From: Penelope pileata
Taxonomy: Eukaryota; Chordata; Aves; Galliformes; Cracidae
Direction: 5' to 3'
Length of the DNA: 64,000 bases
Assembly: GCA_013396635.1 (NCBI GenBank)
Contig: WBMW01003210.1
Location: 236,878 to 300,877 of the forward strand
Shown here: positions 46,401 through 57,500 of the stretch, in pieces
How positions within the stretch are numbered: position 1 is the first letter of the stretch
How the letters are laid out: each line of letters begins with the position of its first letter
Notes under the pieces: model-generated
The model's database searches: none
What the model was told of the DNA's origin: nothing
Seen by the model: only the letters and a program-made list of their open reading frames with translations
Made by a program: the position numbers and the translations under genes

Positions 46401-47254
46401 ATGAGACATACATATAATTAAGAATTGAGTGATGATGAACTGTCTTTTAAGTCATCCAGGCCAGTTAACAGACTGCAGCTTACTAAAATAATATTGTGAT
46501 TAGTCCTGAAGGCAGCAGACATTTTGCTTTAATAAAAACTTTAAAATATACTCTTCATCAGATGTTCATGTGGATGCACATTATGGCTTCACATTTAAGT
46601 GTTCAAAACGGTTCTGTACATGATATTTATCCTGTGGATACACTATATACTTTGGATAATTTCACTGTTCATTGTCCTCTTATGAGTTTTAGAGGAAGTA
46701 AACTGATTAATGTCACAAAAGTAAAAGATCACTCTTAGAGTGATAGCCAGCTATGTTGCCAAGTGGTAAAGGTTTTCAGGCCTTTCCTTGTGATACTCTA
46801 TTATTTTGCTCAACTGTCTATTCTAGAAAATATAATCACGATGAAGTACATGAAGTAACTAAAACCACAGCAGAGCTATCAGTATGATTTGTAGGATATA
46901 GATCTCTGTTTATCTATTTTTTATACATTATGTATGTACACATTCATACATTTTATTAGTATATATATTTTCTGTATGATTCAAAGCAGTTTAGAAGTAT
47001 TACTGAAAACAAACTTGATGTTTACTTTGCGTTATAAGTATTAATAGCATGTCATTTTTCTGCTAACAAAACCAAAGCACAGAGTTGTAAAGCTAAACAT
47101 TTTAAATTGATGTTTATATTAAGGTTAGAGGCCTGAAATGATACTTAGACATCATTTAAGTATCTGCTTTTCATTTATATTACCAGATCTCCCACAGAAT
47201 TTGGGAGCAACAAGCTCACCTCAAAATCAGCCTTTTATTTATCTATCTACACCT
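40403..47254. other. Long intergenic stretch poor in recognised repeats
   Basis: About 6.9 kb of AT-rich unique sequence. Minus-strand open frames at 42538-42786 and 45593-45781 have a fairly protein-like composition but no recognisable domain, splice context or homologue. I see no transposon remnant. Confidence 0.6.
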
Positions 47255-47370
47255 AAGGACTTGGACCAGAAGTGACTTACATAAGGTCACCTAGCAACTT
47301 CACAGTAAGGCAAAGAGTAAACCCACATTTTCAAGTTCTGATTATCAAGACTATCTAGTCTGCTGCAATC
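47255..47370 (-). mobile_element. Possible MIR/core-SINE relic, antisense
   Basis: The + strand reads GAAGTGACTTACATAAGGTC, then ACCTAGCAACTTCACAGTAA and GGCAAAGAGTAAACCCACAT. This follows the order of a reversed MIR core (agtaacttgcccaaggtca, cacagctagtaagt, ggcagagc, gaaccca). It is highly diverged and seen by eye only. Confidence 0.5.
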
Positions 47371-50124
47371 CACAAGGTTAACATCTAGCTCTCGCAAATG
47401 AAGTCACTGCACAGACAACTTTCCTCCCACACAGGTAAATATATGCACATGCATTTTCATTGTAGACACTTTTCTTTCTCTCCTTCTTTGTGTTTTACAC
47501 ACAAGAAGTGAACATAATCGGTTGTTGTTTCCTTTATTTATAACCCTCAAGAACAGCCAAAGTCCAAAACTACCATGCTCATGCCCTATCAATTTTGTTG
47601 AAAGGTACAGAGTGCATGGTAGATTTAAGAAAGCAATGATGCAGCCTATTGACTGATTTGAGATTAGGTGCCTCAGGAGACTTACGCCAGTCCTTTTGAA
47701 AGTGAAGATGGATGACTAACAGAAACCAGAAGACAAGCTGAACAACCTCTTGCCAGTTCACTAGAAAGAGATAATTAAAATGTTTTTTGCCAGAGATCTG
47801 GCCTTGTATGAATCAGTATGCCAAATACCAAACTGATCTCAAATCAATGGAAGAAAAAGACATTGTGAAGGATGGGAAACAAGCAGAAATTAACTTTCTG
47901 TGTTAGACTGACAAAAAAAAAGCTAGTATCTATAGTTTAGAGGATGGCCAGGACTGGTTAAAACTGCTTAAGAGATTCTGTGGTGCAAACAAATTGTTGC
48001 ATCACTTTTACGCAAATGAACTCATATAAACATGACATAGTATTTATTAGAGACAGGGATTGGTTAAATTCAGTGTAGTTCTATACTGTGACTTTTTCAC
48101 GGTTGTATATTGTCTTCCTTTTTTTTTTGTTAGCAACATCTTCCTCCCCAGTACCTCATCTTTTGACATAATAATAGAAGTAAATTTCTGTTTTGTCAAA
48201 ACAATATTGCTCTTTCAGCTTGCAGAATTTTAAACACACTAAAACCTTAACATAGGTTCTGTGTCTCCTGCTGCCAGAATATAACACGAACGTTAACCGT
48301 CTTTTGCATAAAAGAGATTGCTTGCTTTGGCTTATCCACAAAATCTTTCTCATTTAACTATTATATCATACTCAAAGAGTCATGTCTTCTTTCTGGTGCT
48401 TTGGTCTTGGCTAAGAGTCGAATTTCCACCCAGCTGCTCACTCACTCCCCACTCTCAAAGACAGGGAAGAAATTGGATGAAAATGCTCAGTTACTATCAC
48501 AGGCAAAACAGACTTAACTTGGTTAATATTAATATGATTTATCACCAATTAAAATATATTTGTGTAGTTTGAAATAAAGATTAAAAAATCGCTCCTTTTT
48601 CCCAGTTTCAACTTCACTTCTTCCATCCTTCCCAAATTCAGAACACTCCTAAACTCTCGCAGCAAAGTGGTGATGGGGTAGAGATTTGTGACCGGTCCAT
48701 AACAGTCCCTTTCTGACACTCCGTCATCCTCACACTTTTGCCCTGCTTCTGTGTGAGCTCTCTGTGGGCTGCAACCCAGACACCATGACATATTCTTTCT
48801 GCTTATTCTAAAATACAATGACCTTACATTTTCTTACTCTGCCTTCCCAAGTTCTTGATTCCCACATCACTCAGAAAAAGTAGCAAAGGCATACCTGAGA
48901 GCTAGAACAATAATTAGGTGAGGAGGTACTATTTAACCTAAAACACCACAATATTTAATAAGGTAGCAAGGAAGTGAAGAATATTCACAATTTTCTTTAG
49001 TTACAAAACACTATCAATATTATCGTTATAAAGATCTAATTTTAAAGATTTTTTTATTTAAAAAAATATCTGGACAACTAATTCAGATACAGATATTTAG
49101 ACTTGAGATGTCTAAATGCTTGTGCTGAGCTCAGTGGTATGAACCCCATTCTGTGACTTCTCCAAAAGCAATACCTTTGGTTTTGGAGGAAAGATTTTTT
49201 GGAGGAAAGACTGCCAACCATTTGTAAAAATTATACTTCACAAGAAAGATAATAGAATTTCCTCTGCAAGGAAATGAAAAAATGATTCATGATTAAGTAA
49301 CAAAAGAAGTTAAACATGAAAAGAAGGTTAAGATCCAGTGTTTGACATTCAGATAAAATCAGAGTATCAGTAATGTAGTGTAGCCCCTTAATGGAAGCTA
49401 ATATAAGTTAGTAGAACTTTGCCCTTAGTTTAAGAGTTACTGCAGCTGAAATAAATGGGCCATGCCAGCTCTCACTCCCTTAAAATCAGGCTTGTTCCTT
49501 GGGTCATGTATGAATGATGAATTACTAACATTGAACTTGAGTATTCACGGTTTCAAGAAATGCTTTGCACATTTCATAGGTAAATTGAGTATAAAATCCT
49601 GTCAGATTCTCAAATAATTCTAAGTGACTTGAGAATATTTTTCTTGAATCTTTCACCAGACTTGTAGAATAATACGTGATGTTACAGTCTCTGAATGTGA
49701 TCTAGGACTACTCAGAAAACAAACTTTTCAGCTAAGGGAAATCCCTTTTTGTTTCAAGAGAAAAACTTTCTGTTTTGTGCTTTATATAGTGATGTTCAGG
49801 GTAGCAACTTGAATATTTTTAATATTGAACTGTTCTTTAGGAGTTAAACTAAATTAGATTTATTTTCTCATCAGTTTTAGCAATAAAATAGCAGAATAGG
49901 AGACAGTAAACGTTAAATCATCAGCATGATCAAAGTACTGACATTTTCTTAGGAACTTTCAATGTGTTACATCAATTTGCTTTATAAGCAAAATCTTTGT
50001 GCACATTTATCTTCTGTGTATTTCTAAAGTATCTTTTAAAATGATACTTTCACACTGTATAGCAGTAAATGTATGACTTTCTGTGGGAAGACTGTAACAT
50101 TATCAATATATATCAATATTCAGA
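47371..50124. other. Intergenic, no gene seen
   Basis: AT-rich unique sequence with a local duplication of TTTTGGAGGAAAGA near 49180-49212. No exon or transposon recognised. Confidence 0.6.
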
Positions 50125-51000
50125 AGCTTCTAAGTTTACAGAAGACAGAATTTGGAGGAAATGTTGACTCCTTCAAGGATAGAGAGGTCTTACAGAGAGA
50201 TCTTGACAAATTGGAGGGCTGGGCAATCACTAACCATGCAAAGTTTAACAGAAGTGCTGGATTCTGGACCTGGGATGGAGCAACACTGGGTACAGACTAG
50301 GGGACAAGAGGATGCAGAGCAGCCCCATGGAAAGGGATCAGAGGGTTCTGGTTTATGGCAAGTTGAATTTGAGTCAGCAATGTGCTTTGGCAGCCAAAAG
50401 GGCCAGCCATACTCTGAAGTGCATCAGGTCCAGCACTGCCAGTTGGGTAAGGGAAGGAATTGTCCCACTCTGCTCTGTGCTTGTGCATCCTCATCTAAAG
50501 CAGTTTTGGGTGCCACAATATAGATAGATATAACATTATTAGAAAGCATCCAAAGGAGGGCTATGAAGATGGTGGGTGAAGGGTCTAGAGGGCAAGATGA
50601 ATGAGGAGCAGCTGAGGTCCCTCGGTTTGTTCAGCCCAGAGCAGAGGAGGCTGAGGGGAGGCCTCATGGCGGCCTCCAGCTTCCTCATGAGGGGAGCGGA
50701 GGGGCAGCGCTGAGCTCTGCTCCCTGGGGACAGCGACAGGGCCCAAAGGAATGGCACGGAGCTGTGTCAGGGGAGGGTCAGGTGGGGGGGGGGTTAGGAA
50801 AAGATTCTTCACCAGAGGGTGGTCAGGCCCTGGAACAGGCTGCCTAGGGCAGTGGTCAAGGCACCAAGCTGCTGGAGTTCCAGGAGCATTTGGACAATAC
50901 TCTCAGACAGAGTTCAAGGTTTTGGTGATCCTGTGTGGAGACACACTTGATAATCCTTGTGGGTCTCTTTTAACTCTGGATATTCTATGATTCCATGATA
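50125..51000 (+). mobile_element. CR1 LINE 3' half, degenerate
   Basis: It starts in the RT FADD region (a TAAGTTTACAGAAGACAGAA-like decayed version) and continues with GGTCTTACAGAGAGATCTTG, AGTCAGCAATGTGCTTTGGC, TGAGGTCCCTCGGTTTGTTC, and a GC-rich patch near 50630-50800. It ends GGATATTCTATGATTCCATG. Frames are broken: SQQCALAAKRASHTLKCIRS is in one, and RDLDKLEGWAITNHAKFN in another. Confidence 0.93.
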
Positions 51001-51439
51001 GTATAAGGTTAAAAAGTGCTTATAAATGTATAATTCAAGCCTTTTATAAGCTGATAATAGTAAATATATATATAAGTTTTAATATATTTAAACTCTCAAA
51101 TTCAACTTGTAAGATATTTAGTAATTTTTACTGTAAATGCAAGTAGCGAAAAAGTGAAAAGATAACTGCCTGGCTGTCTATAGAGATCATCCAAAGCAAC
51201 TTATTTCCTCCTTGGAGCATTTCAGTGCCTGAATTCTGTCATCAAGCTGTCTCTAGAATGGGTTCAGAGCTGATGTCCAAAGGCAGCCGTGCAATCATTA
51301 AAGTCACCAACATACTGTTTATCTTCTGACTCTGTGCCACTGTACATACTCTGCCCATTTATCTGCTCTCAGTATTGTTAAATCTGAGCATCTAACAGTC
51401 TTTCATGTATCAATGTTCACTTTATAAGCTCAGACAATA

Positions 51440-51490
51440 ATGTTACTTCATTTTACAGATGAGGAACAAGCAAACACACGCAAAAGCAGA
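51440..51490 (-). mobile_element. Possible MIR/L2-type 3' scrap, antisense
   Basis: The run CATTTTACAGATGAGGAA matches the well-known reversed MIR/L2 end (cccattttacagatgaggaaact). The rest is too diverged to align by eye. Confidence 0.35.
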
Positions 51491-52422
51491 GCTCATTTCA
51501 AAATGCAGCATCATCTCATTTATTGGACCGTATCAAGTTCAGTGCAACTGACACAGGTACCTTGGGTTTTCTTACCTTTGGCTTCAAGTTGACCTAGAGA
51601 TGGAGGTGTTGTATGAAGAACTGCAAGCAAGAAACATTCCTGTTACGAATATTATGAAATATTTTATAAATAAAATGCAGAGCATTAAATGGCAAAAATG
51701 ACTCGTATGTTTACTATGAAACATACAAATAAAATACGCATAATCTGATAGCATGATTTTATGTTTAACATTATATTGGAGAGGATATTAAGCTATATAT
51801 TCAGAAAAATGTCACGTTACAATCATAAGAATAAAATGGCATGGTATTTGTAGGTGTTCTCTGTTTCCAAATGTTGTTTACCATCTGATTTTGCTGTTGG
51901 TGTCTTGTTTCTTTTCTTTCTTCCCAGACCCAGCCCCTCTCCTTTGTAAGACTATTAGTACCTTTGGTTACTTCTTTTTTCCCCCACGATATGATTTTAT
52001 CATAAGACCATTGCAGTGAAACTGTATCCCTCGCTTCTAAACCTCATGTTTGTAACACATGAATAGCAAATATTACTTGCTTCAAAACAGGTGGCATTGG
52101 CACAAAGGATAAGAACACCCAGGCTTTGTGGATGCTCTTAACAGTTTGCAAAGAATGTTAGTGAATTCCAATGCAGAGACAATACAACGTGCTATCTATC
52201 TTAAAAGGATACAGACAAAACTGTTGCTCTGATGCAAATTAAAGGTACAGAGTACTGGGAAATAAAATAATTTCATAGCAAATATCCAATGTCAGTTTCC
52301 AGCTGTCTGATGGATCTTTACAAGTTGTGTTCAAAACATAATTTAAAAACAAATGATAAAATATCTGAGTAAATAATTTTGTAAAAGGCAGAAAGACTGT
52401 CCTGCTAGGCTTTACTGAAATC

Positions 52423-52809
52423 ATGTCTGAAGTTGGTTCTTTTGTCACAAATCTTCTAGTTACAGCTACAGTACCTATGTCTGAGAAGCAAAACAGCACA
52501 GGTAATAAAGACAAGAAGAAAATTCATTACAGTACTGGTGGCAGTAGTGTTAGCATCACTATATTATTTGAAAGGTTGACAACTGTACAACAACATAAAG
52601 AAAATTATCTGTCCATACCAGAACAAGCCTTAATTAAGAAGAATCAAACATGTATGCTTCACACCTATATCCAAGAAGATAATCATACATTTGTCTTTGA
52701 TTACATTCTTAAAATTCATAAAATTAAGGGAGCATACAATTATATTGTGACCATTACTGGATTTCTTGCAGTTTTCAGCAAAACTCAAGCTGTTGATTTA
52801 GAAAGATAG
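52423..52809 (+). CDS. Unrecognised 128-codon open frame
   Basis: An ATG-initiated frame of 128 codons with mixed, not low-complexity, composition (it starts MSEVGSFVTNLLVTATVPMS and ends KTQAVDLER). I recognise no domain, signal peptide or family. It contains several NxS/T sequons (QNSTG, NQTCM, NHTFV) and a weakly hydrophobic run near residues 104-117. There is no splice, promoter or poly(A) context that singles it out, and it has the AT-rich composition of its surroundings. A frame this long is not very surprising by chance in 64 kb on six frames, so it may be noise, or it may be a relic or an exon I do not know. Confidence 0.15.
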   Translation: MSEVGSFVTNLLVTATVPMSEKQNSTGNKDKKKIHYSTGGSSVSITILFERLTTVQQHKENYLSIPEQALIKKNQTCMLHTYIQEDNHTFVFDYILKIHKIKGAYNYIVTITGFLAVFSKTQAVDLER

Positions 52810-53859
52810 CCAATATTGAAGATTACAAACAACAAAGCACTCCCTCATCCCTAGGTATTTCAGTGGTGTTTTATCCATACTGTTTAAATGGATACCTCAT
52901 TTCAAGTCAGGATTTGTCTGAAACAAGCTTCTAGCTGTGGGATTTTGTTACACTTTCAGTTTAGAGATTAAAGAGACTACTGAAAAGACAGCAGTCTTTT
53001 TTACCCCACATATTTATTTATAGGCTATCAAGACACCAACATGTTTTAACATTTCCTTAAACAACGTAAAGAGGCAAAGGTATAATTCAATGTTAATCAG
53101 ACACTTAAACATTTCATTTGACAATGACATTTTCCTAGAATTACTGCTGATTTTTCTAGCAAAAGTATAAACAGTGAATCAACTGCTATGAATACAGTAC
53201 TCCACACCAATCATTGTGTTAGAAATATGGAAAGAGAAACTTAGTATCTGTCATATACACAATGATATGTTTCCTTGGGAACTATTCCATTAACTGCTGT
53301 AATAGACAATCCTTGTTTTTTTCATGCTCCAGGTGATTAGAAAAGGAATCCTTTTTATTTTCAGGGAAATCAGGAAGGAAAAAGAAAAAGTCATTTCAGA
53401 ACAGAGTGCAGAAAAGATGTTTTTTTAGGAGGAGCAGTAATTTGGAGGCCTATTTATATCGTGATAAAAAACTGATACTGTAGTAAGAGATACAAACAGT
53501 AATGCGGGTGCTTATTCTGAAACCTGTGGATACAATCCAGGTTAACATAGCTTCACCCCCAGAAAAACTTAAGAAGTAAAAAGCACAATATGTGGCACTG
53601 GCATATCATTTTATCTACATCAAAGAAAAAATAGCAGCTCCTGGCTGACTGAGCTTCTCAGGGATGCCGTGAGGCACAGCCTGACTTTTTAGCAGTGTTA
53701 CAGCAGAAAACATCCAATATTTGTGTTGTTGTAAAGAATAATATCAGAAAAAAAAAAAAAAAAACAAGCTGTGACCTGAGTGAGTGAAAGGTATTTTGCT
53801 GTTTTTCATATGCAGGATTCTACTAGCTTTGGCTGGAATAGAGTTAATTTTCTTCAATG

Positions 53860-54400
53860 TACCTCGTACAGTGCTGTTTTGGATTTATGACCAAACCACC
53901 AGTGATAAACATGCTGCTCTGCCAGAGAGGAGCTGGGGGTGCACAAGAAGCTAGGAGGGAAAAGAACCAGGACAGCTGTCTTAAACTGACCAAAGAAATA
54001 TCCCACACCATACGTTATCATGCTCAGCAATAAAATCTGGGGTAAAGGAGGAAAGGGGGAACATTCAGAGTCATGCCATTTGCCTTCACAATAAACCATT
54101 ATGCTTGATGGGTCCTGCTTTCCTGGAAGNTACCTCGTACAGTGCTGTTTTGGATTTATGACCAAACCACCAGTGATAAACATGCTGCTCTGCCAGAGAG
54201 GAGCTGGGGGTGCACAAGAAGCTAGGAGGGAAAAGAACCAGGACAGCTGTCTTAAACTGACCAAAGAAATATCCCACACCATACGTTATCATGCTCAGCA
54301 ATAAAATCTGGGGTAAAGGAGGAAAGGGGGAACATTCAGAGTCATGCCATTTGCCTTCACAATAAACCATTATGCTTGATGGGTCCTGCTTTCCTGGAAG
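53860..54400 (+). repeat. Identical tandem 270-bp copies joined by one N
   Basis: The block 53860-54129 is repeated as 54131-54400. Reading them side by side I find no difference, and a single N at 54130 separates them. This is the signature of two overlapping contig ends placed end to end rather than merged. Confidence 0.93.
54029..54034 (+). terminator. LTR poly(A) signal AATAAA
   Basis: AATAAA within CAGCAATAAAATC, at the place where the 63-kb LTR has CAACAATAAAAGCC. It probably marks the R region. The assembly duplication makes a second copy at 54300-54305. Confidence 0.5.
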
Positions 54401-54594
54401 TGTCTGAACATCTGCCTGCCAGCAGGAAGTAGTAAATGAATTCCTTGCTTTGTTTTACTTGCACACACAGGTTTTTCTTATTAAATTATCCCCATCTCAA
54501 CCCACAAGTTTTCTCACTTTTCCCATCCAAGTGTAGGGAGTGACCATGCAGCCCTGTGGAGCTTAGCTACCTACTAGGGTTAAACGATAAAACC

Positions 54595-57500
54595 TTACTG
54601 GGGCTTTCTAGGAATACCCATGAAAGGATATTCACAATGCTATTTGCTTTCATTAATATTAAAGCAACATTAAAGTCTATTTTAGGGTCAGGACAGAATA
54701 CAGCATTCCTATTCTATCTAGCAAAGGCTGTTACTCTTCTTTCGGTATTATAAAAAGTACAGAAACAAAGCTGAAAGATGACATACATTTCCGTTGGGAC
54801 TGAAGTCCTATTTAACCTACCTTCATTAGAACTATACACATATATTTACATATATAATCATAATAAAGTATTATCATAAATATTAAAATAATAAGTATTA
54901 TATATGTACAAAGTCTGATTAAAAACATCATTTATAATTCTGTTTCATTCTTTAATTAAAAAGGAAAACTTAAGGATAAAACACGTACTATAAAAACAGG
55001 CATAAGACGCTTATGGATTCACAACTTTTGAATTCAAATAAAGCCTATGAAGTCCACCAGGACACTTCCTGTTAAATGTGTTCTGCTAACATTCTAGCTT
55101 TGGCTGACCTTATTCACAGGTGTAAAGTCCAGGAGGGTAGCGGTGTGAAGTTCTCTCTTGAAAAGCAAGAGAGCTGCAGATTTTGGCTTACTCACTCTAT
55201 ACCTGAGGAAAATAAAAAACACATTTCAGCTTGAGGTAACAACTATGCAACATGTATTCAGTGTTTAAAGTTCAATCTGATACACAAAATTCATGCATAT
55301 TCTTGAGAGTAAAAAATGAAGCCCTAGGATTTATTAATGATTTACAGATGTAACAAAGATGAGTAGACCTTCTCAAAGAACAGAGGAAATAGCTTGTTGA
55401 ATTACAGAAATCTAACCCAGCATTCTATCTCCAACACATACCAGTATTCGCAATTTCACAGGAAAATCTATGACAAAATATTCAGCAACTACTCAGTTAT
55501 AGAGTAATCTATACACTACAGAATTTTCTTTCTCTGCACCAGCTGTACTTACAAAGTGACATACCTATTAAGGGTAACTAATACTACAGTTCTCTGTGAC
55601 ACAGAGCTGTGACTTTCTGCTGCTACTGCCACTAATTTACCAGTTAGTTAAGCTTCAGAGTGAATGCTCTACTTTGTTAGCAGTTTCTTTGCTGTTCTTT
55701 TTTTTTCTTTGCCAATAACTTGTTTTTCCTTCATTTCTGTCACTAAAATATTTTAAGTTATAAATTCAAAATGTAAAAATTAAGAGTCTTTTGAACTTGT
55801 TCCCTTCATAATTTCTTCTATTTATTTCAATACACAGTTTAACTGACTGACCATGATTTCGTACATCAGCTTTCAAAAATGGCCATCAAAAGTGCAGCAA
55901 AGATATTTTCACAACCAACCACATAAAGACCAGAACAACAGACAAATAGCAGGGCTTCTTTATCTGAGTGCCTGTTGGTACAAAAGAGATGTAATTTAAA
56001 CCCAAGACAGAAGAAATTTGATGTATCTTTTTGCAGGAACAATTTAAGCCTGTATTTCAGCCTATGAAGTAGAAGTAAGCCAATTATTGGGAACACTAAT
56101 ATCAACCAGGACAAAGACGTGTTTCTTTTCTTTGCTTTTATCCAGCCTATCTTGCTATCTTTCCACCTCCTGTTGTGCTGGATTCACAAAAGAACTTCTC
56201 ATAATTTGCCCTATAATTCCCTGAAACTCACTATGTTCTTCTTTTATGTTGTTCCAGTCCTTAATAACACAAACTATTTAGCTGTTTGTTTCACATGCAC
56301 AAATAGTTATGATACTCAATGGCTAAGAAGATTATTTTTCACTGTTAACCTGAGCTTAAGTTATATTGGTTTATAAGATATCTGGTTACACAACAGTTGT
56401 GCAGAACTACAACTGTATAGTCTGTCTGGGTAGATGGCTAATTGTACCTTTGAAGAATGTGTTATAGTGTTGGTACATTATCATTATTATCCTGAGATAC
56501 CGTCTATTATTAGGAAGCTGAGTACGCAATCAAGAACACAGCATGCAAAATCTATATTTATTCTAACTGTGAGTCACAATACAGAAAATATATCTACATA
56601 TAAACAAACAACAACAAAAAAGCAGTTCACAAGTTGCATGTAAACTCTGGAGCTTATCTTTCAAAAAAATAGTTATTTCTTATTTGTCTTTTAATAAGAA
56701 GACACACTACCCTACTATCTTTTAATAATGAGTATATATATTGGATTTTGTTAGAAAACGAGCATTTGTATGTCTTTCATTCTAATTTAGTTAGTTTCTG
56801 AAGTGTAAATTTTAACAGCTTTGCCCCAGTGGAGCAATGTCGTCTACTGAAAACAGCTTAAGTGATAACACAGAATCAAAAGATCTTGCTGCGAATAAGT
56901 AGGAGGAAATAATATCTGCCCTACTTGCATGTCTCTCTATTTGTCATCTACTTCTAGACCAAGTTCAACATTTACTGTTTTCACTGAAAGTCCCCATTGC
57001 AGAGTAGTATTAGTGCTAGAAAAACAGGAAGTCTAACAAATGTGACCATGCAGTGGAAACGATGATGTACTTAAGCAGAGAAATCACAGGCAACTGAGCA
57101 GGACTTTTCCTGTCATCAAAGGACTAATGAAAGTCCACACAAGACACCTGTGAAATTGCACACATGAAAACATCCAAGTATATGTTCATCAGAATTCATT
57201 ACATGAATTGAAAATGCCTACGTACAACTTTGGGGCTTGAACGTACTTAGCATATGGGTCAATTAATTTGCCCTTAAGAGCAAATGGTGAAATGATGGTA
57301 ATAACCAAGAGAAACAAAGAGTAAATTACAGAACAGATTAGATATGTCTTACATTTGGAATGCTTTAATCTGAGCTGCTAGGGAGGTAGTCCCACAAGAC
57401 AAAGCACTGGTACAGTCTCATATGACTTACTTTCCATTTATATTCTACAGAGATGTCCACTACAAAGCTAATTTTGAATTACTTCAAATTTAAGTTAAAT

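Larger units (their letters stand above)
51001..53818. other. Intergenic, one unrecognised open frame
   Basis: AT-rich sequence. It contains a possible MIR scrap at 51440-51490 and an unassigned 128-codon frame at 52423-52809. Otherwise nothing recognised, and a poly-A run lies near 53751-53764. Confidence 0.6.
53819..54594 (+). mobile_element. Solo ERV LTR, subfamily B, with assembly duplication
   Basis: It starts near TCTACTAGCTTTGGCTGG and ends GGTTAAACGATAAAAC. It shares its layout with the antisense copy at 62853-63427: GGCTGGAATAGAGTT-like start, CATACGTTATCATGCTCAGC before AATAAA, CTGAACATCTGCCTGCCAGC, and GGAAGTAGTAAATGAATTCC. Its apparent 776 bp includes a false 271-bp duplication (with the N), so the true element is about 505 bp. 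No viral genes are attached. Confidence 0.88.

Noticed and set aside
53854..54370. 142-codon minus-strand frame with an internal repeated peptide
   Set aside because: It exists only because of the false 270-bp duplication; the sequence is LTR.
54840..54920. Extreme AT-rich patch considered as an origin or matrix-attachment site
   Set aside because: Base composition alone is not evidence; no further motif supports it.
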